Position numbers and translations under genes: made by a program | Shown here: piece by piece, positions 7,476 through 15,397 of the stretch | How the letters are laid out: each line of letters starts with the position of its first letter | Numbering within the stretch: position 1 is the first letter of the stretch | NCBI GenBank assembly: GCA_031417835.1 | Contig: JANOWJ010000136.1 | Coordinates: 1-32,378, forward strand | DNA: 32,378 bases | Reading direction: 5' to 3' | Source: JADJLQ01 sp031417835 | GTDB taxonomy: Bacteria > Bacteroidota > Bacteroidia > Chitinophagales > Saprospiraceae | The notes under the pieces: model-generated | The model's database searches: none | What the model was told of the DNA's origin: nothing | The model's input: only the letters and a program-made list of their open reading frames with translations

Positions 7476-8633
7476 ATGAAAGCAAAATCAATCAAAGGAA
7501 ATTCTCCTGGCGACATTCGATCAGCATTGCAGCAAGGCACGACTGATGGCTTCAAACCAACACTGGCCATTGTGTTTATCTCTATCAAACAGGATAGAAA
7601 GACCATTTGCGATATATTGAGTAAAGAAGGAATAGACATTATCGGAGCCACATCTTCAGGAGAATTTATTAACGGCCATCAAAGTGAAGGTGAGACTGTG
7701 GTGATGCTTTTTGATATCCATAAAGAAGACTATTGCATTTTGTTTGAAGATATTGGAGAAAGGACATTAAATGATGCCGCAGCTAATATGGCAACGGCTG
7801 CTTTACAAAAATTCAACAAACCCGCCTTTATACTTTGTAGCACCTTATTATCTGCAAGCGGAAAAATGCTGAATGGAGAAACCTTGATCCGGAGTATAGA
7901 AAGAGTGGCTGGCCCGCAGGTAAACATGTTTGGTGGTATGGCAGGCGATGATATTACATTTACGGGTACTTATGTATTTACACAGGATCGATCTACCGAT
8001 TATGGAATGGTCGCATTGATACTGGATGAAGATAAAATAAGGTTACAGGGCATGGCTATCTCAGGCTGGAAACCCATTGGTGTTTTCAGAACAGTAACCA
8101 AAAGTGAAGGCAACCTCATATATACGATTGACCACGAGCCTGCTCTTGAAATGTACCTGCGTTTTTTAGGTGAGGATAGATCTTCTGCTGATGACCAGGT
8201 AAGTTTTTTTGATTCCATAGGGATTCATTATCCTTTCCAGATAGAAAGAGAAAACAGGGAGCCGCAAATGTGCAACCCTATTGGATATGATAAAGAAAAA
8301 AAAGCTTTGATGTGTGAATCCGATGTACCGCAGGACTCGAGATTTCGTTTTTCAACACCTCCTGATTTTGATATCGTTGAAAGCGTAGTGAATAAAGCTA
8401 ATGAATTAAAAATTAAAACCCATGCTGAGGCGGATGCCTTGCTGATATTTTCATGTGCCGGCAGATTAAGTGCTTTGGGGCCAATGGCACATCAGGAAAA
8501 TGAAGGGCTTTTTAATGTATGGCAAGCACCCATGGCTGGCTTTTATACCTATGGTGAATTTGGCAGAGCTGTTAATGGAAAACATGAATTTCATTCTACT
8601 ACCTGTTGCTGGGTGGCTTTAAAAGAAAAGTAA
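7476..8633 (+). CDS. FIST-domain sensory protein (second copy)
   Basis: The 385-residue protein has the same FIST_N/FIST_C build as its upstream neighbour: KPTLAIVFISIKQD, IIGATSSGEFINGH, MFGGMAGDDITF, ALLIFSCAGRLSALGP, APMAGFYTYGEFGR and EFHSTTCCWVALKEK. The C-terminal H373 and C377-C378 are kept. The first 48 nucleotides are identical to those of the first copy, while the rest is clearly diverged, so the two arose by an old duplication with a recently homogenised start. The giant kinase gene follows after 86 bp with a perfect palindrome between them. It likely senses a different ligand than copy 1 for the same kinase; that is inference. Confidence 0.9.
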   Translation: MKAKSIKGNSPGDIRSALQQGTTDGFKPTLAIVFISIKQDRKTICDILSKEGIDIIGATSSGEFINGHQSEGETVVMLFDIHKEDYCILFEDIGERTLNDAAANMATAALQKFNKPAFILCSTLLSASGKMLNGETLIRSIERVAGPQVNMFGGMAGDDITFTGTYVFTQDRSTDYGMVALILDEDKIRLQGMAISGWKPIGVFRTVTKSEGNLIYTIDHEPALEMYLRFLGEDRSSADDQVSFFDSIGIHYPFQIERENREPQMCNPIGYDKEKKALMCESDVPQDSRFRFSTPPDFDIVESVVNKANELKIKTHAEADALLIFSCAGRLSALGPMAHQENEGLFNVWQAPMAGFYTYGEFGRAVNGKHEFHSTTCCWVALKEK

Positions 8634-8666
8634 AATGAAACCAAGACAGAATCAGTCAAGACAGTC

Positions 8667-8702
8667 AAGACAGGGGGTGTCTTCGAAGACACCCCCTGTC
8701 TT
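8667..8702. repeat. Perfect 36-bp palindrome between FIST gene and giant kinase
   Basis: The left arm AAGACAGGGGGTGTCTTC is followed directly by its exact reverse complement. Two short direct repeats (AGTCAAGAC) precede it. There is no T-tract after it, so it does not look like a simple terminator. A degraded relative sits at the matching place of the second module (29254-29285), and relatives lie at 4732-4832 and 5470-5516. The kinase ATG is 17 bp downstream, so an RNA hairpin here could affect translation or mRNA stability. Confidence 0.85.
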
Positions 8703-8719
8703 ATAAACAAAAAAATAAA

Positions 8720-11700
8720 ATGAATAAACATCTTCAAAAAATACTACAAATTCTCAATCAGGGTGAAAGTCTCACCGAAGATCAGAAGAATGCGGCGCTC
8801 ATCTCATTGAAAGATGCGGACAAAGAATTAGAAATCATCACCTTCAAACTCGACCGTACCGAAAAAGTAAAACGTACCACAGCCATTCTTTTGGAAGAAA
8901 CCATTGAGGAGCTTGAACAAAAAAGAAAAGCGGTTGAAGAGCAGAATAAAGAACTCGAACTAGAAGCTGCACTAGAAAGAGTGAGAAGCCGAACAATGGC
9001 CATGTACAAAAGCGAAGAGCTGGGTGAAGTAGTGCATGAATTATTTAATCAAATGTCTCCTTTGGGTTTTGCACAATGGGGATGCACCATCTTACTCGAA
9101 AATAAAGGGGGCTTTGATTTTTGGTTTTCACCTGGAGGCAAGGTTTTAGAATGTTTTCACGTTCCAAAAATTGATCACCCATTCTTTGAAAAATTATGGT
9201 CTATCTATATCGACCAGGTACCATTTACCGATATAGAATTAAAAGACGAAGCAAAGCGCTCATGGGACAATGCCATTTTCGAAAAATCCGATTTCAGAAA
9301 ATTGCCTGAAGAAGTAAAAGCGTCCATGGTATCATTGACTAAAGTGAGGGATTCCATTGTCTCTATGCAGTATGGCCTCTTTGTAGCGATTGATACCAGT
9401 GAGGCTTTGTCGCAAGCTTTGGTCGTAATTCTTCAGCGATTTGCCAAAGTTTTCGAACAAACCTATACCCGTTTCTTAGATTTACAAAAAGCAGAGGGAC
9501 AAGCACGTGAAGCGCAAATACAACTGGCCATGGAAAGAGTTCGTGCAAGAACGATGGCCATGCAAAAAAGTGATGAACTTACTCAGGCTTCCAATTTATT
9601 GTTTCAGCAAATGCAATCATTAGAAATACCGGCATGGAGTGCTGGCTATTGCATTTGGGACAATGTCGATAAATCATCAGCCACTTTTTGGATGAGCAGC
9701 GAAGGAATATTGCAGCCTCCATTCAGATTACCGCTTACAGAAAACTCTGTATGTATACGGTACAGGCAAGAATCCCTACGGGGTGAAGAATTTTATGCAG
9801 CAGAATACAGTGGAGAAGAATTAGCAACAATGTATAATTATATTTTTCAACAACCAGACTTGCAATGGTGGAATAAGCTGATTCTAGAAGATACAGATCG
9901 CCCTACCTTGCCCACATTTCAAATAAATCATGTGGTCTATTTCGCACATGGCTTTCTCTTATTTGTGACTCATAAGCATGTACCGGAAGTATATGATATT
10001 TTCAAAAGATTTGGAAAAGTGTTTGAACAAACATATACCCGTTTTCTCGATCTGCAGAAAGCAGAAGCACAGGCCAAAGAATCACAAATTCAACTGGCAT
10101 TGGAAAGAGTTCGAGCTAGAACAATGGCTATGCACCATTCAAGTGAATTGGCAGATACAGCCACAATTCTTTTTCAACAAATCAAAGAACTTGGATACGA
10201 AATATGGTCATGCGGATTTGGTATTTGGAAGCCCGAAGTTGATATGGAGGAGGCATGGATGAGTACAGGAGATTTATTGCCCATTATTTTGATTCCTTTC
10301 AAAGAAGACCCCACCCACCTGAGTATTTATGAAGCTTCACTACGGGGAGAATCAGTGTATGAAGTAGAAGTGAAGGGAGAGGTATTGACCTGGCATTATA
10401 ATTGGCTAATGTCGCTACCTTCTTTTAAAATAGTCTTTAGTCAAATTGAAAATTCAGGGGCTATATTACCAACAGTCCAATGGAAATATGCAGCCTTTTT
10501 TAAGCAGGGGTATCTGCATTTGATTACAACGAAACCTCAACCTGATATTCATGATATAAGCAGGCGCTTTGCAAAAGTATTCGAACAGACCTATACCCGT
10601 TTCCTCGATCTGCAAAAAGCAGAAGCACAGGCTAGAGAAGCACAGATAGAAACTGCATTGGAAAGAGTGCGGGCCGCTTCGATGGCCATGCACAAAAGTG
10701 AAGAACTGCACTTTGTTATCCGAGTGGTTTATGATCAATTGGTTCAATTAAATTTCAAGATTGACAATGCAGGGTTTTTAATTAATCCACAAGAAAGCGA
10801 TGACTATAATATTTGGTCGGCTGATGCGAATGGAGTATTTCCGATCATATTACATGTACCCTATTTTGATCATCCGTTTAATAACGACTATGTAGAACAC
10901 AAGGCCAGGGGTACAGAACATTTTTCAACATCCTACCCGTTTGAAATAAAAAACGAATGGTGGAAAAAGCTATGGCCAACGATGACTGGAATTCCGGAAG
11001 AAATAAGTGAAGCACTACTTGACATCAGGCTTAGCTCGCCCGGCCTTGCTTTGTCTCGTGTATTGACGAAAAATGTTGGGCTTTACCTGTTAAATTTTTC
11101 AGGCACACCTTATACAGAGACTGAAAATGCAACACTTATTCGTTTCGGCAAAGCCTTCGAACAGTCTTATATCCGTTTTCTCGATCTGCAAAAAGCAGAA
11201 GCACAGGCTAGAGAAGCACAGATAGAAGCAGCATTGGAAAGAGTGAGAAGCAGGTCTATGGGTATGCAGAAAAGTGAAGAGCTGCGCGAAGCCATCCAGG
11301 TGATCTACGAACAATTGATTCATTTAAATATAAATATTGATTTTTCCGGTTTTGCCATGGATTACCGGCTAAGCAATGATTGGAAACTCTGGGCTGCTGA
11401 CTCTTTCCTGGAGTATCCTCTGGAAATGTTTATCCCTTATCTGGACCACCCTCAATTTAACCGCGCTATTGAAGCGAGAGATAATGGACTTGATTTTGAA
11501 GTTTGCAATTTAACCACCGAAGAAAAAAATAGTATCTGGGATCATATTTTCAAGTATGTACCTACACCTCAGGAATCAAAAGAAGTGATTTACGGTTCCC
11601 CCGGTTTTGCGACTTCCTGGGTGTTGCTGAAGAATGTCAACTTATACATCTGCAATCTTCAAGGCATTCCGTATTCAGATGCAGACAATGCCACACTCAA

Positions 11701-14700
11701 ACGCTTTGGCCGGGTATTCGAACAAATATACACCCGGTTCAATGATTTAAAAAATGCAGAAGCCCAGGCAATAGAAGCAAAGATAGAAGCTGCATTAGAA
11801 CGGGTTCGTGCAAGAACAATGGCCATGCAGCGAAGTGAGGAATTGCAGGATGCTGCCATAATATTATTTCAGCAGATGAAAGCTTTGGGCGTGCAAACAG
11901 GAAGTTGTGGTTTTAATATCTGGGATAAAGATCAGAAAGCAGCAACTGTATGGATGAGTTCAGCAGAAGGCACGTTACAATCACCATTTAAGATGCCGCA
12001 TACAGAAAGCCCAATTTATAAACAGGTCTATGCAGCAATGAAAAACGGGGAAGCATTTTTAGTGAAAGAAGTTGTTGGCAAAGCCCTTAAAAAACATTTT
12101 GATTATTTATCGATCCTGCCAGGTATTGGGGATGTAATAAAACACCTAAGGGAAACCAGGTATACTTTTCCCGAAACAATAATTTATAATTTTGCTTTTT
12201 TTAATAATGGTTATTTATCCTTTCACTTGCATGAACATCGCCCTGAAACGTATGATATTTTTAAACGATTCGGAAAAGTATTTGAACAGACCTATACACG
12301 ATTTCTTGATCTTCAAAAAGCAGAAGCACAGGCAAGGGAAGCACAGATTGAAGCTTCCCTTGAACGCGTCCGGTTTCAGGCTATGGCCATGCAAAACAGC
12401 GAAGATGTTAGCGTTGCCACAGCTACTATGTTTTTAGAACTAGATAAGCTAGGTGTAAAAAACAAGCGTTGCGGAATAGCGGTTATCCGCCCATCACAAA
12501 CCATGGAAGTATGGTCAATAAGTAACCTGGCAGAAGGAAAAATGTTAAAGGGTTCGGGTTCATTTGATATGAATTCCCATCCGCTGTGGCGGCTTTTTAG
12601 TAAAGGCTGGGAGGCGAAGGAAGAATTTCTTTACTACTACCTGGCGAATAAAGAAAAAGAAGACTATGTAAAAATATTAAATACTACACCTACCTATTTG
12701 ACACAGCCGATACTAGATTTCCCGGATATGCATTTTCATGCGCATTATTTTGGAGAAGGTGCTGTGTGGACTTTCTCGTTGCAACCCCATGTAGAAGAAG
12801 ATAAACAAGTGATGAAAAGATTCACCTCTGTTTTCTCCCTCACTTTCCGCAGGTACCTGGATTTGAAACAAGCCGAAGCGCAGGCAAGAGAAGCACAAAT
12901 AGAGACATCTGTAGAGCGCGTCAGATCGCAAGCTATGGCCATGCGAAGTTCCGAAGATTTAATTCACGCAGCAGAAGTAATGCGAAATGAGATGATCGCA
13001 TTAAAGGTAGAAGGATTTACAGGGGCCACATTTTATCTGGTGGATGAAAATGATTGGGTATCGATGTGGGATTTTTCGGATCCAGGCAATCTTGGAAATC
13101 CTACTTCTCGCCTTGCCCGTTGGAATCCAAAAATATATCCAACGCTTGGAGAGTTTTGGAGAATTTGGAAAGAGGGGACTCCCTACTTTGTTATAGAATA
13201 TGGACCTGATAAACTAAAACAAGCTCTTGACGAATGGTATGAAGTAGATAAAAATATCTATTCCGTGTTAAAGCAGGCTATGGACACCGGGCAGTTAAGC
13301 ATCCAATGGAATGCAACGGGTAGTTTATCACGGGGTGTGTTGTCTTTGGATTTACTTAAGCCCCCAACCGAAGATACTAAGCAGATTGTGATGAAGATGA
13401 CTGCAGCCTTTGATCTGGCCTATCAGCGATTTGAAGATTTAAGCCAGGCGGAAGCCCAAGCCAGAGAAGCACAGATTGAAGCATCACTAGAGCGTGTGCG
13501 AGGCAAAGCCATGGCCATGCATAGTTCAGAGGATCTGACTGCTACCATTAGTATATTTTATCATGAACTGGAATTATTCAGCATCACACCCAGACGGTGC
13601 GGTGTGGGTTTAATAGATAAGGAGACTCGTATGGTGGAACTCTCTACCATGAATACTACCGGACAGGGGAAGTCGATTGAGGTGATTGGAAGATTAAAAC
13701 TTGTAGGTCACTCAATACTGGAAGGTATATATGATAATTGGTTGTTGCAAAATGAATATCATCCTGTTTTACGGGATATTGAGATCAAAGAATACTATCA
13801 GTTAATAAGGCCTCAGGTTGATTTTCCCGTAAACTACAACGATGCGGTTCAGTATGGTTACTTTTTTTTCTTTGCCGAAGGTGGTGTATATGCCTGGACT
13901 GAAAAAGAATTGATCGAAGATGAATTAAAAATTTACCGCAGGTTTACAACAGTTCTCAGTCTTACCTACAAGCGCTACAAAGATTTGAGAGAGTCAGAAG
14001 CCCGCGAGAAGGAGGCTATAAAACAAGCTGCCCTCGATCGCGTGCGTGCCGACATCGCTTCCATGCGCAGTACGGCCGACCTGGATCGAATCACCCCATT
14101 AATTTGGAAGGAACTTACTACGCTTGGCATACCCCTCATCCGGTGCGGGGTGTTTATTATGGATGAAGAAGAAAATAAAGTGCACACGTATTTATCTACA
14201 CCCGATGGTCGGGCTATTGCCGCCTATCATACCCCAATGGATAATTCGGGTGGTCTTGCTGGTGCCATTGATCGTTGGCGACTACAAGAAGTATTCGTAA
14301 CCCATTGGATTGAATCTGATTTTCAAATACAGGCCGATATCTTGTTGAAGCAAGGCTCTATCACTACGCGCGAACAATATTTAAATACCCTTCCAAAAGA
14401 CGGTTTTCATCTTCACTTTTTACCATTCAGGCAGGGTATGCTGTATGTAGGCAGCATAAATCCCCTTCCATCTGATGCACTCCAATTAGTACGATCCTTG
14501 GCCGATGCTTTTTCGGTAGCTTATGCGCGTTATGAAGATTTTACCAAACTGGAATCAGCCAAACAACAAATTGAAAATACATTAACCGATCTGAAGCAAA
14601 CCCAAACGCAATTGATCCAATCAGAAAAAATGGCAAGCCTCGGCGAACTCACCGCAGGCATAGCACACGAAATTCAGAATCCATTAAACTTTGTCAATAA

Positions 14701-15397
14701 CTTCTCAGAATTAAGCGTAGAACTGGCAAAAGAGCTAAAAGAAGAAGCCGAAAAGCCCGAAATGGACAAACAAATTATCCTTGATTTAGCAAAAGACCTG
14801 AGCCAAAACCAAGAAAAGATCCATCACCATGGTATCAGAGCCAGCAATATTGTAAAAGGCATGCTCGAGCATTCCAGAAAAAACTCGGGTGAAAAAGAAC
14901 CGACGGACATCAATGCATTAGCCGATGAATACTTAAGATTGGCCTATCATGGCCTGAGAGCTAAGGACAAAGATTTTAATGCAGTATTAGAGACAGACTT
15001 TGATGCAACACTTCCAAAAGTAAATGTTGTGTCTCAGGACATAGGCAGAGTGATGTTAAACCTCATCACCAATGCCTTATACGCTGTCAATGAACGAAGT
15101 AAAAAAGGGGAGGCAGGATATGAACCAAAAGTAACTGTAACCACTCAGGTAGCAGCTAATAGCCAACTGCTAATAGTTATAAAAGATAACGGAAATGGTA
15201 TTCCGGAGTCTATCCTAGATAAAATCTTTTTGCCATTCTTTACCACCAAACCAACAGGGCAGGGTACTGGCTTAGGACTAAGTTTGGCGTATGATATTGT
15301 CATTGCACAGGGAGGGGAGCTGAAGGTAGAATCAATCGAAAACGAAGGTGCCAAATTTATTATACTACTAGCAAATGTCGATTATGAAACAAGTTAA
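8720..15397 (+). CDS. Giant soluble histidine kinase with ten tandem sensor-like units
   Basis: The protein is 2225 residues (roughly 250 kDa) with no signal peptide or membrane helix, so it is cytosolic. An N-terminal helical region (to about 80, with EKVKRTTAILLEETIEEL) precedes ten units of about 185-192 residues. These start with ERVR near residues 86, 271, 463, 647, 839, 1026, 1214, 1397, 1590 and 1773. Each unit has a helix ERVRxRTMAMxxSEEL, a globular part with a possible GAF-like fold, and a coiled linker FEQTYTRFLDLQKAEAQARE. A HisKA domain follows, with phosphoacceptor H1983 in AGIAHEIQNPLNF, then an ATPase domain (N-box NLITNALYAV, G1 DNGNGIP, FTTKPTGQGTGLGLS). No receiver domain is fused. 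Two FIST genes precede it and three kinases follow. The kinase function is sure; the ligands of the ten units are unknown. Confidence 0.92.
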   Translation: MNKHLQKILQILNQGESLTEDQKNAALISLKDADKELEIITFKLDRTEKVKRTTAILLEETIEELEQKRKAVEEQNKELELEAALERVRSRTMAMYKSEELGEVVHELFNQMSPLGFAQWGCTILLENKGGFDFWFSPGGKVLECFHVPKIDHPFFEKLWSIYIDQVPFTDIELKDEAKRSWDNAIFEKSDFRKLPEEVKASMVSLTKVRDSIVSMQYGLFVAIDTSEALSQALVVILQRFAKVFEQTYTRFLDLQKAEGQAREAQIQLAMERVRARTMAMQKSDELTQASNLLFQQMQSLEIPAWSAGYCIWDNVDKSSATFWMSSEGILQPPFRLPLTENSVCIRYRQESLRGEEFYAAEYSGEELATMYNYIFQQPDLQWWNKLILEDTDRPTLPTFQINHVVYFAHGFLLFVTHKHVPEVYDIFKRFGKVFEQTYTRFLDLQKAEAQAKESQIQLALERVRARTMAMHHSSELADTATILFQQIKELGYEIWSCGFGIWKPEVDMEEAWMSTGDLLPIILIPFKEDPTHLSIYEASLRGESVYEVEVKGEVLTWHYNWLMSLPSFKIVFSQIENSGAILPTVQWKYAAFFKQGYLHLITTKPQPDIHDISRRFAKVFEQTYTRFLDLQKAEAQAREAQIETALERVRAASMAMHKSEELHFVIRVVYDQLVQLNFKIDNAGFLINPQESDDYNIWSADANGVFPIILHVPYFDHPFNNDYVEHKARGTEHFSTSYPFEIKNEWWKKLWPTMTGIPEEISEALLDIRLSSPGLALSRVLTKNVGLYLLNFSGTPYTETENATLIRFGKAFEQSYIRFLDLQKAEAQAREAQIEAALERVRSRSMGMQKSEELREAIQVIYEQLIHLNINIDFSGFAMDYRLSNDWKLWAADSFLEYPLEMFIPYLDHPQFNRAIEARDNGLDFEVCNLTTEEKNSIWDHIFKYVPTPQESKEVIYGSPGFATSWVLLKNVNLYICNLQGIPYSDADNATLKRFGRVFEQIYTRFNDLKNAEAQAIEAKIEAALERVRARTMAMQRSEELQDAAIILFQQMKALGVQTGSCGFNIWDKDQKAATVWMSSAEGTLQSPFKMPHTESPIYKQVYAAMKNGEAFLVKEVVGKALKKHFDYLSILPGIGDVIKHLRETRYTFPETIIYNFAFFNNGYLSFHLHEHRPETYDIFKRFGKVFEQTYTRFLDLQKAEAQAREAQIEASLERVRFQAMAMQNSEDVSVATATMFLELDKLGVKNKRCGIAVIRPSQTMEVWSISNLAEGKMLKGSGSFDMNSHPLWRLFSKGWEAKEEFLYYYLANKEKEDYVKILNTTPTYLTQPILDFPDMHFHAHYFGEGAVWTFSLQPHVEEDKQVMKRFTSVFSLTFRRYLDLKQAEAQAREAQIETSVERVRSQAMAMRSSEDLIHAAEVMRNEMIALKVEGFTGATFYLVDENDWVSMWDFSDPGNLGNPTSRLARWNPKIYPTLGEFWRIWKEGTPYFVIEYGPDKLKQALDEWYEVDKNIYSVLKQAMDTGQLSIQWNATGSLSRGVLSLDLLKPPTEDTKQIVMKMTAAFDLAYQRFEDLSQAEAQAREAQIEASLERVRGKAMAMHSSEDLTATISIFYHELELFSITPRRCGVGLIDKETRMVELSTMNTTGQGKSIEVIGRLKLVGHSILEGIYDNWLLQNEYHPVLRDIEIKEYYQLIRPQVDFPVNYNDAVQYGYFFFFAEGGVYAWTEKELIEDELKIYRRFTTVLSLTYKRYKDLRESEAREKEAIKQAALDRVRADIASMRSTADLDRITPLIWKELTTLGIPLIRCGVFIMDEEENKVHTYLSTPDGRAIAAYHTPMDNSGGLAGAIDRWRLQEVFVTHWIESDFQIQADILLKQGSITTREQYLNTLPKDGFHLHFLPFRQGMLYVGSINPLPSDALQLVRSLADAFSVAYARYEDFTKLESAKQQIENTLTDLKQTQTQLIQSEKMASLGELTAGIAHEIQNPLNFVNNFSELSVELAKELKEEAEKPEMDKQIILDLAKDLSQNQEKIHHHGIRASNIVKGMLEHSRKNSGEKEPTDINALADEYLRLAYHGLRAKDKDFNAVLETDFDATLPKVNVVSQDIGRVMLNLITNALYAVNERSKKGEAGYEPKVTVTTQVAANSQLLIVIKDNGNGIPESILDKIFLPFFTTKPTGQGTGLGLSLAYDIVIAQGGELKVESIENEGAKFIILLANVDYETS
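10604..10651 (+). repeat. 48-bp identical linker segment, copy 1
   Basis: This coiled-linker segment (encoding DLQKAEAQARE) is identical over 48 bp to 11180-11227, exactly 576 bp or 192 codons away, one unit further on. Near-identical versions occur at other unit borders and in the second giant kinase. Confidence 0.85.
11180..11227 (+). repeat. 48-bp identical linker segment, copy 2
   Basis: Identical to 10604-10651. Such in-frame direct repeats could let whole units be lost or gained by recombination. Confidence 0.85.

Noticed and set aside
8667..8702. Intrinsic terminator between FIST gene and giant kinase
   Set aside because: The hairpin is long but is followed by TATAAAC, not a T-tract, and the genes around it appear to form one module.
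10466..12942. Minus-strand open frames within the giant kinase (for example 10466-10747, 11099-11323, 12713-12942)
   Set aside because: They repeat in step with the coding units (antisense of the same linker), so they are shadows of the repeated gene.
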